Shown: positions 18,222 through 26,222 of the stretch, in pieces
Position numbering within the stretch: position 1 is the stretch's first letter
Layout of the letters: every line of letters starts with the position of its first letter
Assembly (NCBI RefSeq): GCF_003626975.1
Contig: NZ_CP032616.1
Location: forward strand, 5,308,001 to 5,372,000
Source of the DNA: Pseudomonas sp. DY-1
GTDB lineage: Bacteria > Pseudomonadota > Gammaproteobacteria > Pseudomonadales > Pseudomonadaceae
Direction: 5' to 3'
Length of the DNA: 64,000 nt
Translations under genes and position numbers: made by a program
Notes under the pieces: model-generated
Databases searched by the model: none
What the model was told of the DNA's origin: nothing
Seen by the model: only the letters and a program-made list of their open reading frames with translations

Positions 18222-18320
18222 ATGTGGGAACGAGTTCATTTGCGATGCAGGCCACAGGCCTGCCCTACGGAGTGCCCAAGGGGGCTGCCGCGCAGCATCT
18301 TCGCGAATGAATCTCCCACA
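18222..18320. repeat. Imperfect inverted extragenic repeat
   Basis: Begins GTGGGAACGAGTTCATTTGC and ends GCGAATGAATCTCCCACAAG; the arms pair to form a ~95-base hairpin around CAGGCCACAGGCCTG. Related to the GAATGAATTCGCCCC elements found between other genes of this window. Confidence 0.65.
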
Positions 18321-18360
18321 AGAAAACTGCCCCTCCATCTGCCAGACCCAGGAGCCCCCC

Positions 18361-19134
18361 ATGAACGTCAAAGTCGAGAAGAACGGTCCGGTCACCACGC
18401 TCATCATCGACCGCCCCGATGTGCGCAATGCCGTGGACCGTCCTACCGCCGATGCCCTGGCGGCAGCACTGCGTGCGTTCGAGGCGGATGAGGAGGCTCG
18501 GGTCGCAGTGCTTACCGGGGCGGGCGGCACCTTCTGCGCCGGGGCTGACCTGGGTGCGGTGGCGGAAGACGGTGCGCGGCGCAATCGCCTGGAAACCGAG
18601 GGTGACGGCCCGATGGGACCGAGCCGAATGCAACTGGCGAAGCCGCTCATCGCAGCCGTCGAAGGCCATGCAGTGGCGGGGGGATTGGAGTTGGCCCTGG
18701 TAGCGGATATGCGGGTAATGGCCGAGGACGCGGTGTTCGGGGTGTTCTGCCGACGTTTCGGCGTGCCGCTGATCGACGGCGGCACGGTGCGTCTGCCACG
18801 CATCGTCGGCCAGGGCAGGGCGCTGGACCTGATCCTTACTGGACGCCCGGTGAAGTCACAGGAAGCCCTGGCAATCGGCCTGGCCAATCGAGTCGTCCCA
18901 AAAGGGCAGGCCCGTGCCGCAGCCGAGGAGCTGGCCCATGCGATTGCGGCCTTTCCTCAACGCTGCATGCTGGCTGACCGAGCCAGCGCCTATGCCCAGT
19001 GGGAGCTGCCGTTCGAGGCGGCCATCGCCAACGAATTCGCGGGAGGGATGGAGGTTATCCGCAGCGGGGAAACATTGGCCGGCGCGCGCTCCTTCAAGGC
19101 GGGGCAGGGGCGGCACGGCAGTTTCAGCGATTGA
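18361..19134 (+). CDS. Enoyl-CoA hydratase/isomerase family protein
   Basis: 257 residues of the crotonase fold. The oxyanion-hole motifs are GAGGTFCAGADLGAV (near 58-72) and EGHAVAGGLELALVADMRV (near 101-119). The acid Glu in GRAVNAVDRPTADAL-type position is followed by VFGVFCRRFGVPLIDGGT, where the usual catalytic Glu is replaced, so the exact reaction (hydration, isomerisation or thioester hydrolysis) is uncertain. ATG at 18361 follows GGAG; the frame is open further up to 18175 but through the repeat. Confidence 0.85.
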   Translation: MNVKVEKNGPVTTLIIDRPDVRNAVDRPTADALAAALRAFEADEEARVAVLTGAGGTFCAGADLGAVAEDGARRNRLETEGDGPMGPSRMQLAKPLIAAVEGHAVAGGLELALVADMRVMAEDAVFGVFCRRFGVPLIDGGTVRLPRIVGQGRALDLILTGRPVKSQEALAIGLANRVVPKGQARAAAEELAHAIAAFPQRCMLADRASAYAQWELPFEAAIANEFAGGMEVIRSGETLAGARSFKAGQGRHGSFSD

Positions 19135-19145
19135 TTTCGATGGAA

Positions 19146-19205
19146 CGCTGTAGGGGCTAATTCATTCGCCAAGCAGGGCGCAGCCCTGCCTGGAGGCCAG
19201 CTTGA
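19146..19205. repeat. Extragenic repeat, reverse orientation
   Basis: GTAGGGGCTAATTCATTCGCC (complement of the GGCGAATGAATTCGCCCCTA type) followed by CAGGGCGCAGCCCTG, a hairpin. It lies between the convergent enoyl-CoA hydratase and cupin genes. Confidence 0.65.
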
Positions 19206-19550
19206 TCAGCGCGAGATGATCACGTACGTCTTGCGCAGGGTTTCCTTCACATCCCAGATGCCCAGGCTGTTGGCCGGCAGCAGCAGGGCGTCGCCTGCCT
19301 TGATCTCGATGGGCTCGCCACCGTCCGGGGTGAAGGTGCAGCTGCCGTGGGTGAAATGGCAGAACTCCTGCTCGACGATCTGCCGGCGGAAACGACCGGG
19401 GCTGCATTCCCAGACGCCGGTTTCCACGCTGTCGGTGCGCTCCACCGAATGCACGCGGGTGTGCGGCACGGGCTCGTCGATCGGCACCGCGACCGGGCTA
19501 GGAGCGGACAGGGGCATCTCGTGGGTGTTCTGCAGCAAGGTGGCTTTCAT
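19206..19550 (-). CDS. Cupin domain protein (DUF861 type)
   Basis: 114 residues, a single cupin barrel: FRRQIVEQEFCHFTHGSCTFTPDGG then IKAGDALLLPANSLGIWDV, the EutQ/DUF861 pattern. It sits 71 bases downstream of the FAD amine oxidase, a recurrent pair in Pseudomonas polyamine gene sets, and may bind an amine-derived ligand or modify the oxidase product. The metal-binding His residues are fewer than in canonical cupins. Confidence 0.82.
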   Translation of the reverse strand: MKATLLQNTHEMPLSAPSPVAVPIDEPVPHTRVHSVERTDSVETGVWECSPGRFRRQIVEQEFCHFTHGSCTFTPDGGEPIEIKAGDALLLPANSLGIWDVKETLRKTYVIISR

Positions 19551-19621
19551 GTCGTTGGCTCCGCAAATGCCTGGGTGTGCGAGCTCTGCTCGCGAATGGG
19601 TGCAGTAATGTTTCGCGCGGC

Positions 19622-21028
19622 TCAGCGCATCAGGCCTTCCATGAGGTTGGCCAGCTTCAGCGCCATGGCGCGGCGCCAGGGCGCGCTGTGAGGATTGGCC
19701 AGCACCCGGTCTTCGTGGACGAAGCTGCGGATGATGGCGTTGTAACCGAGCCAGCGGCAGGGTTCCGGCTCCCAGGTGCTGAGGCGCTCCAATGGGCCGT
19801 CGCCCAAGACCCAGGGCTGGCGGGTGAGCAGGGTTTCCTTGCCGAGGATCAGGTCGGCCAGGGTGCGACCGCCCAGGTTGCTGGCGCCGACACCTTCGCC
19901 GCCGTAGCCGCCGGACAGCGCGATGCCGTTCCTGCGGTCCACCAGCATGTGCGGACGGAAGCGCCGCGCCATGCCCAGGTTGCCACCCCAGCTATGGGTG
20001 ATGCCCACGTTGCGCAACTGCGGGAAGAGTTCGCCGAGCAGGTAACGACGCAGGCCGACTTCGTCGTCGGTGAGCTGGAAGTCCTCCCGCAAGCGGCCGC
20101 CGAAGCGATAGCCGCCCCGTGCGCCGAAGGCCAGGCGGTTGTCCGCGGTGCGTTGTGCATAAGTGACCTGGCGGCTGCTCTCGCTGAACGCCTGGCCGTG
20201 TCCCAGGCCGATCTCCGCCCATTGCGCGTCGCTTAGTGGTTCCGTGGCGATGAGCAGGCTCTGTACCGGCAACTGGTATTTGCCCAGCGGGGGCAGGCTG
20301 GCGGCGTAGCCTTCGATGGCAGACACTACCCAATGCGCCTTGAGCTCGCCCTGCGCGGTGCGCACCAGTCCTGGTTGCCAGTGAGTGGCTGGGCTCTGCT
20401 CGAACAGTTGCACACCCATGCGCTCCACCGCCCGGGCCAGTCCGCGCACCAGCCGGGCCGGCTGGATGGTGGCGCAGTGCGGGGTATGGATGCCGCCGTA
20501 GGGGTTGGCCACACGGAGCTGGCCATTCAACTCTTCGGGGCTCATCCAGCGGTAGTCGGCTTCGCTGAGGCCTTCGGCATGCAGGTCCGCCAGTTGGTCG
20601 CGCAGACGCTTTTCCTGCTCCGGATAGCGGGCGGCGCAGTAAAGGATGCCGCCCTTGCGGAAGTGGCAATCGATGCCTTCGCGTTGCAGCACTTCGGCCA
20701 CTTCATCGGGAATGCCGTGCAGCAGGTCGAAGGACGCCTTGCGCACGTCAGCAGGCAGCGGTGCCAGGGCGCGGTCCTCGCCCAGCAGGTTGCCCATCAG
20801 CCAGCCGCCATTACGGCCACTGGCGCCGAAGCCGGCGAACTGCGCCTCGACGATGGCGATCTTCAGCTCCGGGGCCTGGCGCTTCAGGTAATAGGCCGTC
20901 CACAGTCCGGTGTAACCGGCGCCGATGATCGCCACATCCACTTCGAGCGATCCCGCCAGCGCCGGTCGTGGCTTGAGGTCTTCGTCGAGCGTGTCCATCC
21001 ACAGGCTGATTTGGCGCCAGTTCGGCAT
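19622..21028 (-). CDS. FAD-dependent amine oxidoreductase (PauB/PuuB-like)
   Basis: 468 residues of the DAO family. FAD-binding GAGYTGLWTAYYL is at 36-48, then EAQFAGFGASGRNGGWLMG, the stretch seen in gamma-glutamylputrescine oxidases PuuB/PauB. Near the C-terminus GGYGGEGVGASNLGGRTLADL closes the FAD site. It would oxidise a gamma-glutamylated or free polyamine to an aldehyde with H2O2. P. aeruginosa has several paralogues, one with the same cupin and AraC neighbours. No glutamylpolyamine synthetase or aldehyde dehydrogenase is in the window. Confidence 0.85.
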   Translation of the reverse strand: MPNWRQISLWMDTLDEDLKPRPALAGSLEVDVAIIGAGYTGLWTAYYLKRQAPELKIAIVEAQFAGFGASGRNGGWLMGNLLGEDRALAPLPADVRKASFDLLHGIPDEVAEVLQREGIDCHFRKGGILYCAARYPEQEKRLRDQLADLHAEGLSEADYRWMSPEELNGQLRVANPYGGIHTPHCATIQPARLVRGLARAVERMGVQLFEQSPATHWQPGLVRTAQGELKAHWVVSAIEGYAASLPPLGKYQLPVQSLLIATEPLSDAQWAEIGLGHGQAFSESSRQVTYAQRTADNRLAFGARGGYRFGGRLREDFQLTDDEVGLRRYLLGELFPQLRNVGITHSWGGNLGMARRFRPHMLVDRRNGIALSGGYGGEGVGASNLGGRTLADLILGKETLLTRQPWVLGDGPLERLSTWEPEPCRWLGYNAIIRSFVHEDRVLANPHSAPWRRAMALKLANLMEGLMR

Positions 21029-21183
21029 AGGCAGGTCCCCGTTGGCAGGTTGTCGTGGCTGGCAAGGCTAGAGGGTGGCAGGGCGCTTGTCGTGTGCGCG
21101 GGCACGCTGGGAATGTGCTGGTTGCACATGCCCTGTCGCAGGGGGCGCCGTGCACACCAGAACCCCGGTGCGGGGCTGAACTC

Positions 21184-21212
21184 TGCTCGGTGCGCGTAGC
21201 GCACCCTACGAT
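21184..21212. repeat. Short extragenic palindrome (GGTGCGCGTAGCGCACC)
   Basis: GGTGCGCGTAGCGCACC with CTACG flank; related longer copies are at 47826-47922. It runs into the stop of the leftward AraC gene. Confidence 0.55.
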
Positions 21213-21994
21213 TTGGGGTGTTGCTTGAGATAGGCCTTGGGTGATTGGCCGGTGTGCTGACGGAAGCAGCGATAGAACGCCGAAAGGGAATTGAAACCGG
21301 CGCTGAAGGCCAGTTCGTCGATTCGAACCGGCGGCAGGGCGGTTTTCAGCAGTTCGAGCAAGTGCTGCAGGCGGGCCTGGTTGACGTACTGGTAGAAGCT
21401 CTGGCCAAGCATCTGGTTGAGCAGGTAGGAAATCTGGTTACGGGTGTAGCCGGTGGCGTTCGCTACCTGGTGCAGGTCCAGGCTCGGGTCGAGGTAGGGC
21501 TGGGAGCGCTGGAAGTACTCCTCGATGTCCCGCGCCAGCATGCCCAGTTGGCGTGCCGAAAGGCCAAGACGGCTGGCCGCCGGGCGCGGCGACTGGGCCT
21601 TGCCGGGCTGGGCAGCGGGTTGTACCAGCAGGGCGTATTCGTTGATCCGCCAGATCAGTCCGTCGCGCACGGTGATGGCTTCACTGGCGCGGAACGTGCC
21701 ACCGCCGGCGACGCTGATGGCGTACTGGATGAATGCGGTGTCCCCATCGATGCGGATGCGGTCGTTGTGCTCGAGGAAGTCTTCCGGGCCGCTGGGCATG
21801 GTGGCGATCAGGTAGTCGCGGAGGTCTTCGCGGCGCATGCAGCGGTTCTGGAAGAAGTCGTTGTATTCCACCTCGGGGTGGTAGAGCGCGAGCACGGCCT
21901 CGATGTCACGGGCTTTCCAGCTAAGGTGGTAGCGCATCACCACGTCACGGGTGGCGGTGGTCAGGGGATCGGCAGCTTGATCGTGCGAACTCAT
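21206..21994 (-). CDS. AraC-family regulator with an N-terminal NTF2/SnoaL-like sensor domain
   Basis: About 262 residues. The first 125 form a SnoaL/NTF2-like cone (VMRYHLSWKARDIEAVLALYHPEVEYNDFF), with LIWRINEYALLVQP as its last strand; the last 110 are an AraC double helix-turn-helix (LDLHQVANATGYTRNQISYLLNQ and IDELAFSAGFNSLSAFYRCF). NTF2-AraC fusions are uncommon next to the cupin-AraC type. Position upstream of the amine oxidase and cupin on the same strand suggests it controls them. Start uncertain: ATG 21994 or ATG 22027, neither with a good ribosome site. Confidence 0.85.
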   Translation of the reverse strand: MSSHDQAADPLTTATRDVVMRYHLSWKARDIEAVLALYHPEVEYNDFFQNRCMRREDLRDYLIATMPSGPEDFLEHNDRIRIDGDTAFIQYAISVAGGGTFRASEAITVRDGLIWRINEYALLVQPAAQPGKAQSPRPAASRLGLSARQLGMLARDIEEYFQRSQPYLDPSLDLHQVANATGYTRNQISYLLNQMLGQSFYQYVNQARLQHLLELLKTALPPVRIDELAFSAGFNSLSAFYRCFRQHTGQSPKAYLKQHPKS

Positions 21995-22048
21995 GAGGCG
22001 GTCACGGCGAGGGGAAGCCCAAAGCATGCCCGAGCCAGAGGGTGGCCT

Positions 22049-22852
22049 TCAATGCAGGGCTTGAACATGCCCCAGCCTGCGCAGGCGCTGAGCAAGTTGC
22101 AGGTGCTGGGTCGGGTTGTCGCAGAGCAGCAGGGCGCGCTCAAGGTCGTAGCGCTCGGCCTGCGGGCAATCCAGACGATGGTAGATGTCGGCGCGCGCCA
22201 GATGGTCGTGCATGTTCGGCGGGCCAAGCAGTAATACGCGCTCGGCGTCTTTCAGGGCAGCGAGGAACTCGCCGGCCTCGCGGTGTAGCTGGCTGAGGTT
22301 GCGTGACAGACGCTGGATCATGTCTCCGGGGCTGGCGGTCTGCAGGTGCACGGCTTTGAGATCGGCCTGCGGGCCTTGAACGCGTATCAGCAGATCCCGG
22401 CAGTCACGGGTATAGAGCCGGCGCCCGCTGCACGGGTCGAGCAGGTGATCGGCGCTCGGCACACGTAGCAGGAAGTGGCCCGGGAAGTTGACCCCGACCA
22501 GCGGAATGCCCAACCGGGAGGCCAGTTCCAGGGCGATCAGCGCCAAGGACAGCGGCTGGCCACGTCGCGTTGCCAGCACCTGAGGCAGCAGTGCAGCCCG
22601 CGGACGAAGGGGCGTTTCGTCGTCTTCGTGAAAGTCCAGTTCGTTCAGACGCCGCAACAGGGGTTGCGCCAACTCCGTCGGCGGCAGTTGTGGCAAGCCG
22701 GCAGCGACCAGTTGCAGCAGTGCGCCGAAGTCACGCAGCACTTGTCCGGGCTCCAGTCTCGGATCGTGTTCGGCGGCAATCCACAGCGCCGCCTCCAGCA
22801 TCGCTGGAGGGTCGCGTTCGAGGCAGGCTAGACAGTGTTGGCGCGGGTCCAT
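22049..22852 (-). CDS. SirB1 family protein (transglutaminase-like plus TPR)
   Basis: 267 residues. LPQVLATRRGQPLSLALIALELASRLGIPLVGVNFPGHFLLR is the conserved transglutaminase-like core of the SirB1 family; the usual Cys of that fold is not in place, so a pseudo-enzyme is likely. The last 80 residues are TPR-like helices (AALKDAERVLLLGPPNMHDHLARADIYHRL). Divergent from the leucine dehydrogenase with 163 bases between. In P. aeruginosa the same neighbour is found. Function is not established. Confidence 0.85.
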   Translation of the reverse strand: MDPRQHCLACLERDPPAMLEAALWIAAEHDPRLEPGQVLRDFGALLQLVAAGLPQLPPTELAQPLLRRLNELDFHEDDETPLRPRAALLPQVLATRRGQPLSLALIALELASRLGIPLVGVNFPGHFLLRVPSADHLLDPCSGRRLYTRDCRDLLIRVQGPQADLKAVHLQTASPGDMIQRLSRNLSQLHREAGEFLAALKDAERVLLLGPPNMHDHLARADIYHRLDCPQAERYDLERALLLCDNPTQHLQLAQRLRRLGHVQALH

Positions 22853-23015
22853 GGGTATCTCCGACGGGTTGATTCCTTGTAGTCAACTGGTTGATTTTCG
22901 TCCAGTAGTGGCGCGAATAGCGGTTATCTCGATGGCCAGGCTTATGCCCGGATGCGAGGGGGCGGACGGCGAAGCTCGGCCTATACTGGCCGTAACGTCA
23001 GGAAGGGAGCCCGCC

Positions 23016-24035
23016 ATGTTCGCCATGATGGAAACCGCCCGGCTGGAGGCGTTGCACCTCGCCAATGATCCCGCCACCGGACTCAAGGCCATCATCGCCA
23101 TCCATAACACTCGCCTCGGCCCAGCCTTGGGCGGTTGTCGCTATCTCGCCTACCCGGATGATGAAAGTGCCATTCGCGATGCGATCCGCCTCGCCCAGGG
23201 CATGAGCTACAAGGCCGCCCTGGCCGGCCTTGACCAGGGCGGCGGCAAGGCTGTGATCATCCGGCCTTCCCATGTGAATGACCGCGCCGCGTTGTTCGAA
23301 GCCTTCGGGCGCATGATCGAGTCCTTGAGTGGCCGCTACATCACTGCCGTGGACAGCGGTACCTCCAGCGCCGACATGGACTGCATCGCCCAGCAGACCG
23401 GGCACGTCACCAGCACCACCGCTGCCGGCGACCCCTCGCCGCACACCGCGCTTGGCGTGTTTGCCGGGATTCGCGCCACGGCCCATGCGCGCCTTGGCAG
23501 CGATGACCTGGAAGGCCTGCGCGTCGCCGTGCAGGGGCTCGGCCATGTCGGTTACGCCCTCGCCGAACAGCTCCATGCGGTGGGTGCTGAACTGCTGGTC
23601 AGCGACCTGGACGCCGGCCGCGTGCAACTGGCGATGGAACAGCTTGGCGCCCATCCGGTGGCCAGCGATGCGTTCCTGACCACGCCTTGCGACATTCTTG
23701 CGCCCTGCGGTCTGGGCGGCGTGCTCAACGCCCAGACCGTGGGGCAGTTGCGTTGCGCGGCGGTTGCCGGAGCGGCCAACAACCAGCTCGCCAGCCCCGA
23801 TATCGCCGACGAGATGGAAGCGCGCGGCATCCTCTACGCGCCGGACTACGTGATCAACTCCGGCGGGCTCATCTACGTCGCGCTCAAGCACAAGGGCGAA
23901 AGTCTGCCGGCGATCACCGCGCACCTGTCGCGGATCAGCCAGCGCCTTACCGAGATATACGCGCACGCCCAGGCCGACAAGCGATCCCCCGCGCGGGTCG
24001 CCGACGCCCTGGCCGAACGCCTGCTATTTGGCTGA
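23016..24035 (+). CDS. ldh: Leucine dehydrogenase (Glu/Leu/Phe/Val dehydrogenase family)
   Basis: 339 residues from ATG 23016 behind AGGAAGGGAG. The catalytic lysine lies in MSYKAALAGLDQGGGKAVI (about 65-83), then the NAD-binding GLGHVGYALAEQL near 176 and PCGLGGVLNAQT. The enzyme deaminates branched-chain L-amino acids to 2-oxo acids with NAD. It is directly upstream of the 2-oxoacid dehydrogenase genes, so leucine, valine or isoleucine could be routed straight to acyl-CoA. No E3 gene follows, so lipoamide dehydrogenase must come from elsewhere. Confidence 0.93.
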   Translation: MFAMMETARLEALHLANDPATGLKAIIAIHNTRLGPALGGCRYLAYPDDESAIRDAIRLAQGMSYKAALAGLDQGGGKAVIIRPSHVNDRAALFEAFGRMIESLSGRYITAVDSGTSSADMDCIAQQTGHVTSTTAAGDPSPHTALGVFAGIRATAHARLGSDDLEGLRVAVQGLGHVGYALAEQLHAVGAELLVSDLDAGRVQLAMEQLGAHPVASDAFLTTPCDILAPCGLGGVLNAQTVGQLRCAAVAGAANNQLASPDIADEMEARGILYAPDYVINSGGLIYVALKHKGESLPAITAHLSRISQRLTEIYAHAQADKRSPARVADALAERLLFG

Positions 24036-24126
24036 GCGACCGCCAACCAGCGGTCCGGCCCGCACGCTCCCGGCGCCACAAGCCCCGGGCCTCGACAGGC
24101 ACCCACAAGGTGTAAGGAGAGATGCC

Positions 24127-25218
24127 ATGTCCAATCGAATCGAATTGCCCTATACGCGCTTCCTCGACCCTGAGGGACACCTGGTCGGCGAGCTGCCGGT
24201 CTGGGCCGACGACTTCAACCTGCTCACCGACCTTTACCGCCGCATGGTGCTGACCCGCCTGTTCGACCAGAAGGCGGTGGCCCTGCAACGCACCGGCCGC
24301 ATCGGTACCTACGCGCCGACACTCGGCCAGGAAGCCATTGGCGTTGCCATCGGCAGCCTGATGCAGAGTGAGGACGTGCTGGTGCCTTACTACCGTGACA
24401 CCGCCGTGCAACTGATGCGTGGCGTGCGCATGGAGGAAATCCTTCTCTACTGGGGTGGCGACGAACGTGGCAGTGATTTCCAGGACCCGCGCTCGAAAGA
24501 GGACTTCCCCATCTGCGTGCCCATCGCCACCCAGTCCCTGCATGCCTGCGGCGTGGCGACGGCAATCAAGATCCGCGGCCAGCATCGCGCCGTGGTAACC
24601 ACCTGTGGCGATGGCGCCACCAGCAAGGGCGATTTCCTCGAAGCCCTTAATGTGGCCGGTGCCTGGCAGCTGCCGGTGGTCTTCGTGGTGAACAACAACC
24701 AGTGGGCGATTTCCGTGCCCCGGCGTATCCAGAGCGGCGCGCCCACCCTGGCGCAAAAGGCCATCGGTGCCGGCTTCCATGGCGAACAGGTGGATGGCAA
24801 CGACGTGCTTGCCGTCTACGACCGCATGCAATGGGCGCTGGATCGTGCGCGACACGGCAAGGGGCCGGTGCTGCTGGAGTGCATCAGCTACCGTCTCGGT
24901 GACCACACCACCGCCGACGACGCCACCCGCTACCGCAGTGCCGAGGAGGTCAAGGCGGCCTGGCAGGACGAGCCCATCAAGCGCATGCAGGCCTTCCTCG
25001 CCAGTCACAAGGTCTGGGACGAAGGGCGCGAACAGGCGCTGATCGCCGACTGCCAGCGCCAGGTGCAGGTCGCTGTGGATAACTTCGAAGGCGCCGGCGT
25101 CCAGCCAGTCGAGTCGGTGCTCGACCACGTCTATGCGCGCTGGCCGGCCGCCCTTGGCGAGCAGCGCGAAATGCTCCTTGAACGGGTCGCCCGCAGGGAG
25201 GAACAGGATCATGAGTAA
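24127..25218 (+). CDS. 2-oxoacid dehydrogenase E1 component, alpha subunit
   Basis: 363 residues. The thiamine-diphosphate motif spans GDGATSKGDFLEALN to VVNNNQWAISVP (about 160-195), with the phosphorylation-loop region YRLGDHTTADDATRYR later. This is the alpha subunit of an alpha2beta2 E1, the PDH/BCKDH type, here labelled by some annotators as pyruvate dehydrogenase. The leucine dehydrogenase upstream favours a branched-chain 2-oxo acid. AAGGAGAGA precedes the ATG, and the stop overlaps the E1-beta start by eight bases. Confidence 0.93.
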   Translation: MSNRIELPYTRFLDPEGHLVGELPVWADDFNLLTDLYRRMVLTRLFDQKAVALQRTGRIGTYAPTLGQEAIGVAIGSLMQSEDVLVPYYRDTAVQLMRGVRMEEILLYWGGDERGSDFQDPRSKEDFPICVPIATQSLHACGVATAIKIRGQHRAVVTTCGDGATSKGDFLEALNVAGAWQLPVVFVVNNNQWAISVPRRIQSGAPTLAQKAIGAGFHGEQVDGNDVLAVYDRMQWALDRARHGKGPVLLECISYRLGDHTTADDATRYRSAEEVKAAWQDEPIKRMQAFLASHKVWDEGREQALIADCQRQVQVAVDNFEGAGVQPVESVLDHVYARWPAALGEQREMLLERVARREEQDHE

Positions 25219-26212
25219 CCTCAACGCCACCATCGAAAAACGTGCCCTGCTGGAAGCCGTGAACATGGCCCTGCACCGTGCCATGCAGGAAGACGAGAAC
25301 GTCGTGATCCTGGGGGAAGACGTGGGCGTCAACGGCGGCGTGTTCCGCGCCACCCTCGGCCTGCGCGACCGCTTCGGATTCAAGCGGGTAATCGACACGC
25401 CGCTGGCCGAAGCCATGATCGGCGGACTGGCTGTGGGCATGGCCGCCCAGGGCCTGAAGCCGGTGATGGAGATCCAGTTTCTCGGCTTTATCTACGCCGC
25501 CATGGAGCATCTGGTATCCCACGCCAGTCGCCTCCGCTGCCGCACCCGTGGCCGGCTTACCTGCCCGCTGGTGCTGCGTAGCCCCATGGGCGCCGGCATC
25601 CGTGCGCCGGAACATCACAGCGAAAGCACAGAGGCCTTGTTCGCGCATATCCCCGGCCTGCGAGTCGTGATCCCGTCGTCACCGGCACGGGCCTACGGAC
25701 TCCTGTTGGCGGCCATCGACGATCCGGACCCGGTGATCTTCCTCGAACCTACCCGGCTCTACCGGATGAACCCGCAACCCATCATCGACGACGGCAAGCG
25801 CCTGCCGCTGGATAGCTGCTTCACCCTGCGCGAAGGTTCGGACATCACCCTTGTCAGCTGGGGCGCCAGCGTCCATGAAACGCTGCAGGCCGCCGCCAGG
25901 CTGGAAGGGCAGGGCGTGTCTGCCGAGGTCATAGATGTCGCCAGCATCAAGCCGCTGGATCTCGACACCCTGGAAGCCTCGGTGCGCAAGACCGGCCGTT
26001 GCGTGATCGTCCACGAAGCACCGCGCAGTTGCGGTGTGGGCGCAGAGATCGCCGCCAGTCTTTACGAGCGCGTGCTGCTCGACCTGCAGGCGCCGATCCA
26101 GCGAGTCACCGCACCGGACATTCCGCCACCGTTGTATCGCCTGGAACAGCTCTATATCCCCAGCCCGGAAGACATTCTCGCGGCCTGCGACCTGGTGCTG
26201 AACTACGCCTGA
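25211..26212 (+). CDS. 2-oxoacid dehydrogenase E1 component, beta subunit
   Basis: 333 residues from an ATG inside the E1-alpha end. LGEDVGVNGGVFRATLGL (about 34-51), DTPLAEAMIGGLAVGMA and VSWGASVHETLQAA are the E1-beta signatures; the active-site His lies in RAPEHHSEST. It forms the E1 heterotetramer with the preceding product and decarboxylates a 2-oxo acid. Followed by E2 after ten bases. Confidence 0.93.
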   Translation: MSNLNATIEKRALLEAVNMALHRAMQEDENVVILGEDVGVNGGVFRATLGLRDRFGFKRVIDTPLAEAMIGGLAVGMAAQGLKPVMEIQFLGFIYAAMEHLVSHASRLRCRTRGRLTCPLVLRSPMGAGIRAPEHHSESTEALFAHIPGLRVVIPSSPARAYGLLLAAIDDPDPVIFLEPTRLYRMNPQPIIDDGKRLPLDSCFTLREGSDITLVSWGASVHETLQAAARLEGQGVSAEVIDVASIKPLDLDTLEASVRKTGRCVIVHEAPRSCGVGAEIAASLYERVLLDLQAPIQRVTAPDIPPPLYRLEQLYIPSPEDILAACDLVLNYA

Positions 26213-26222
26213 GGAGTGCACG

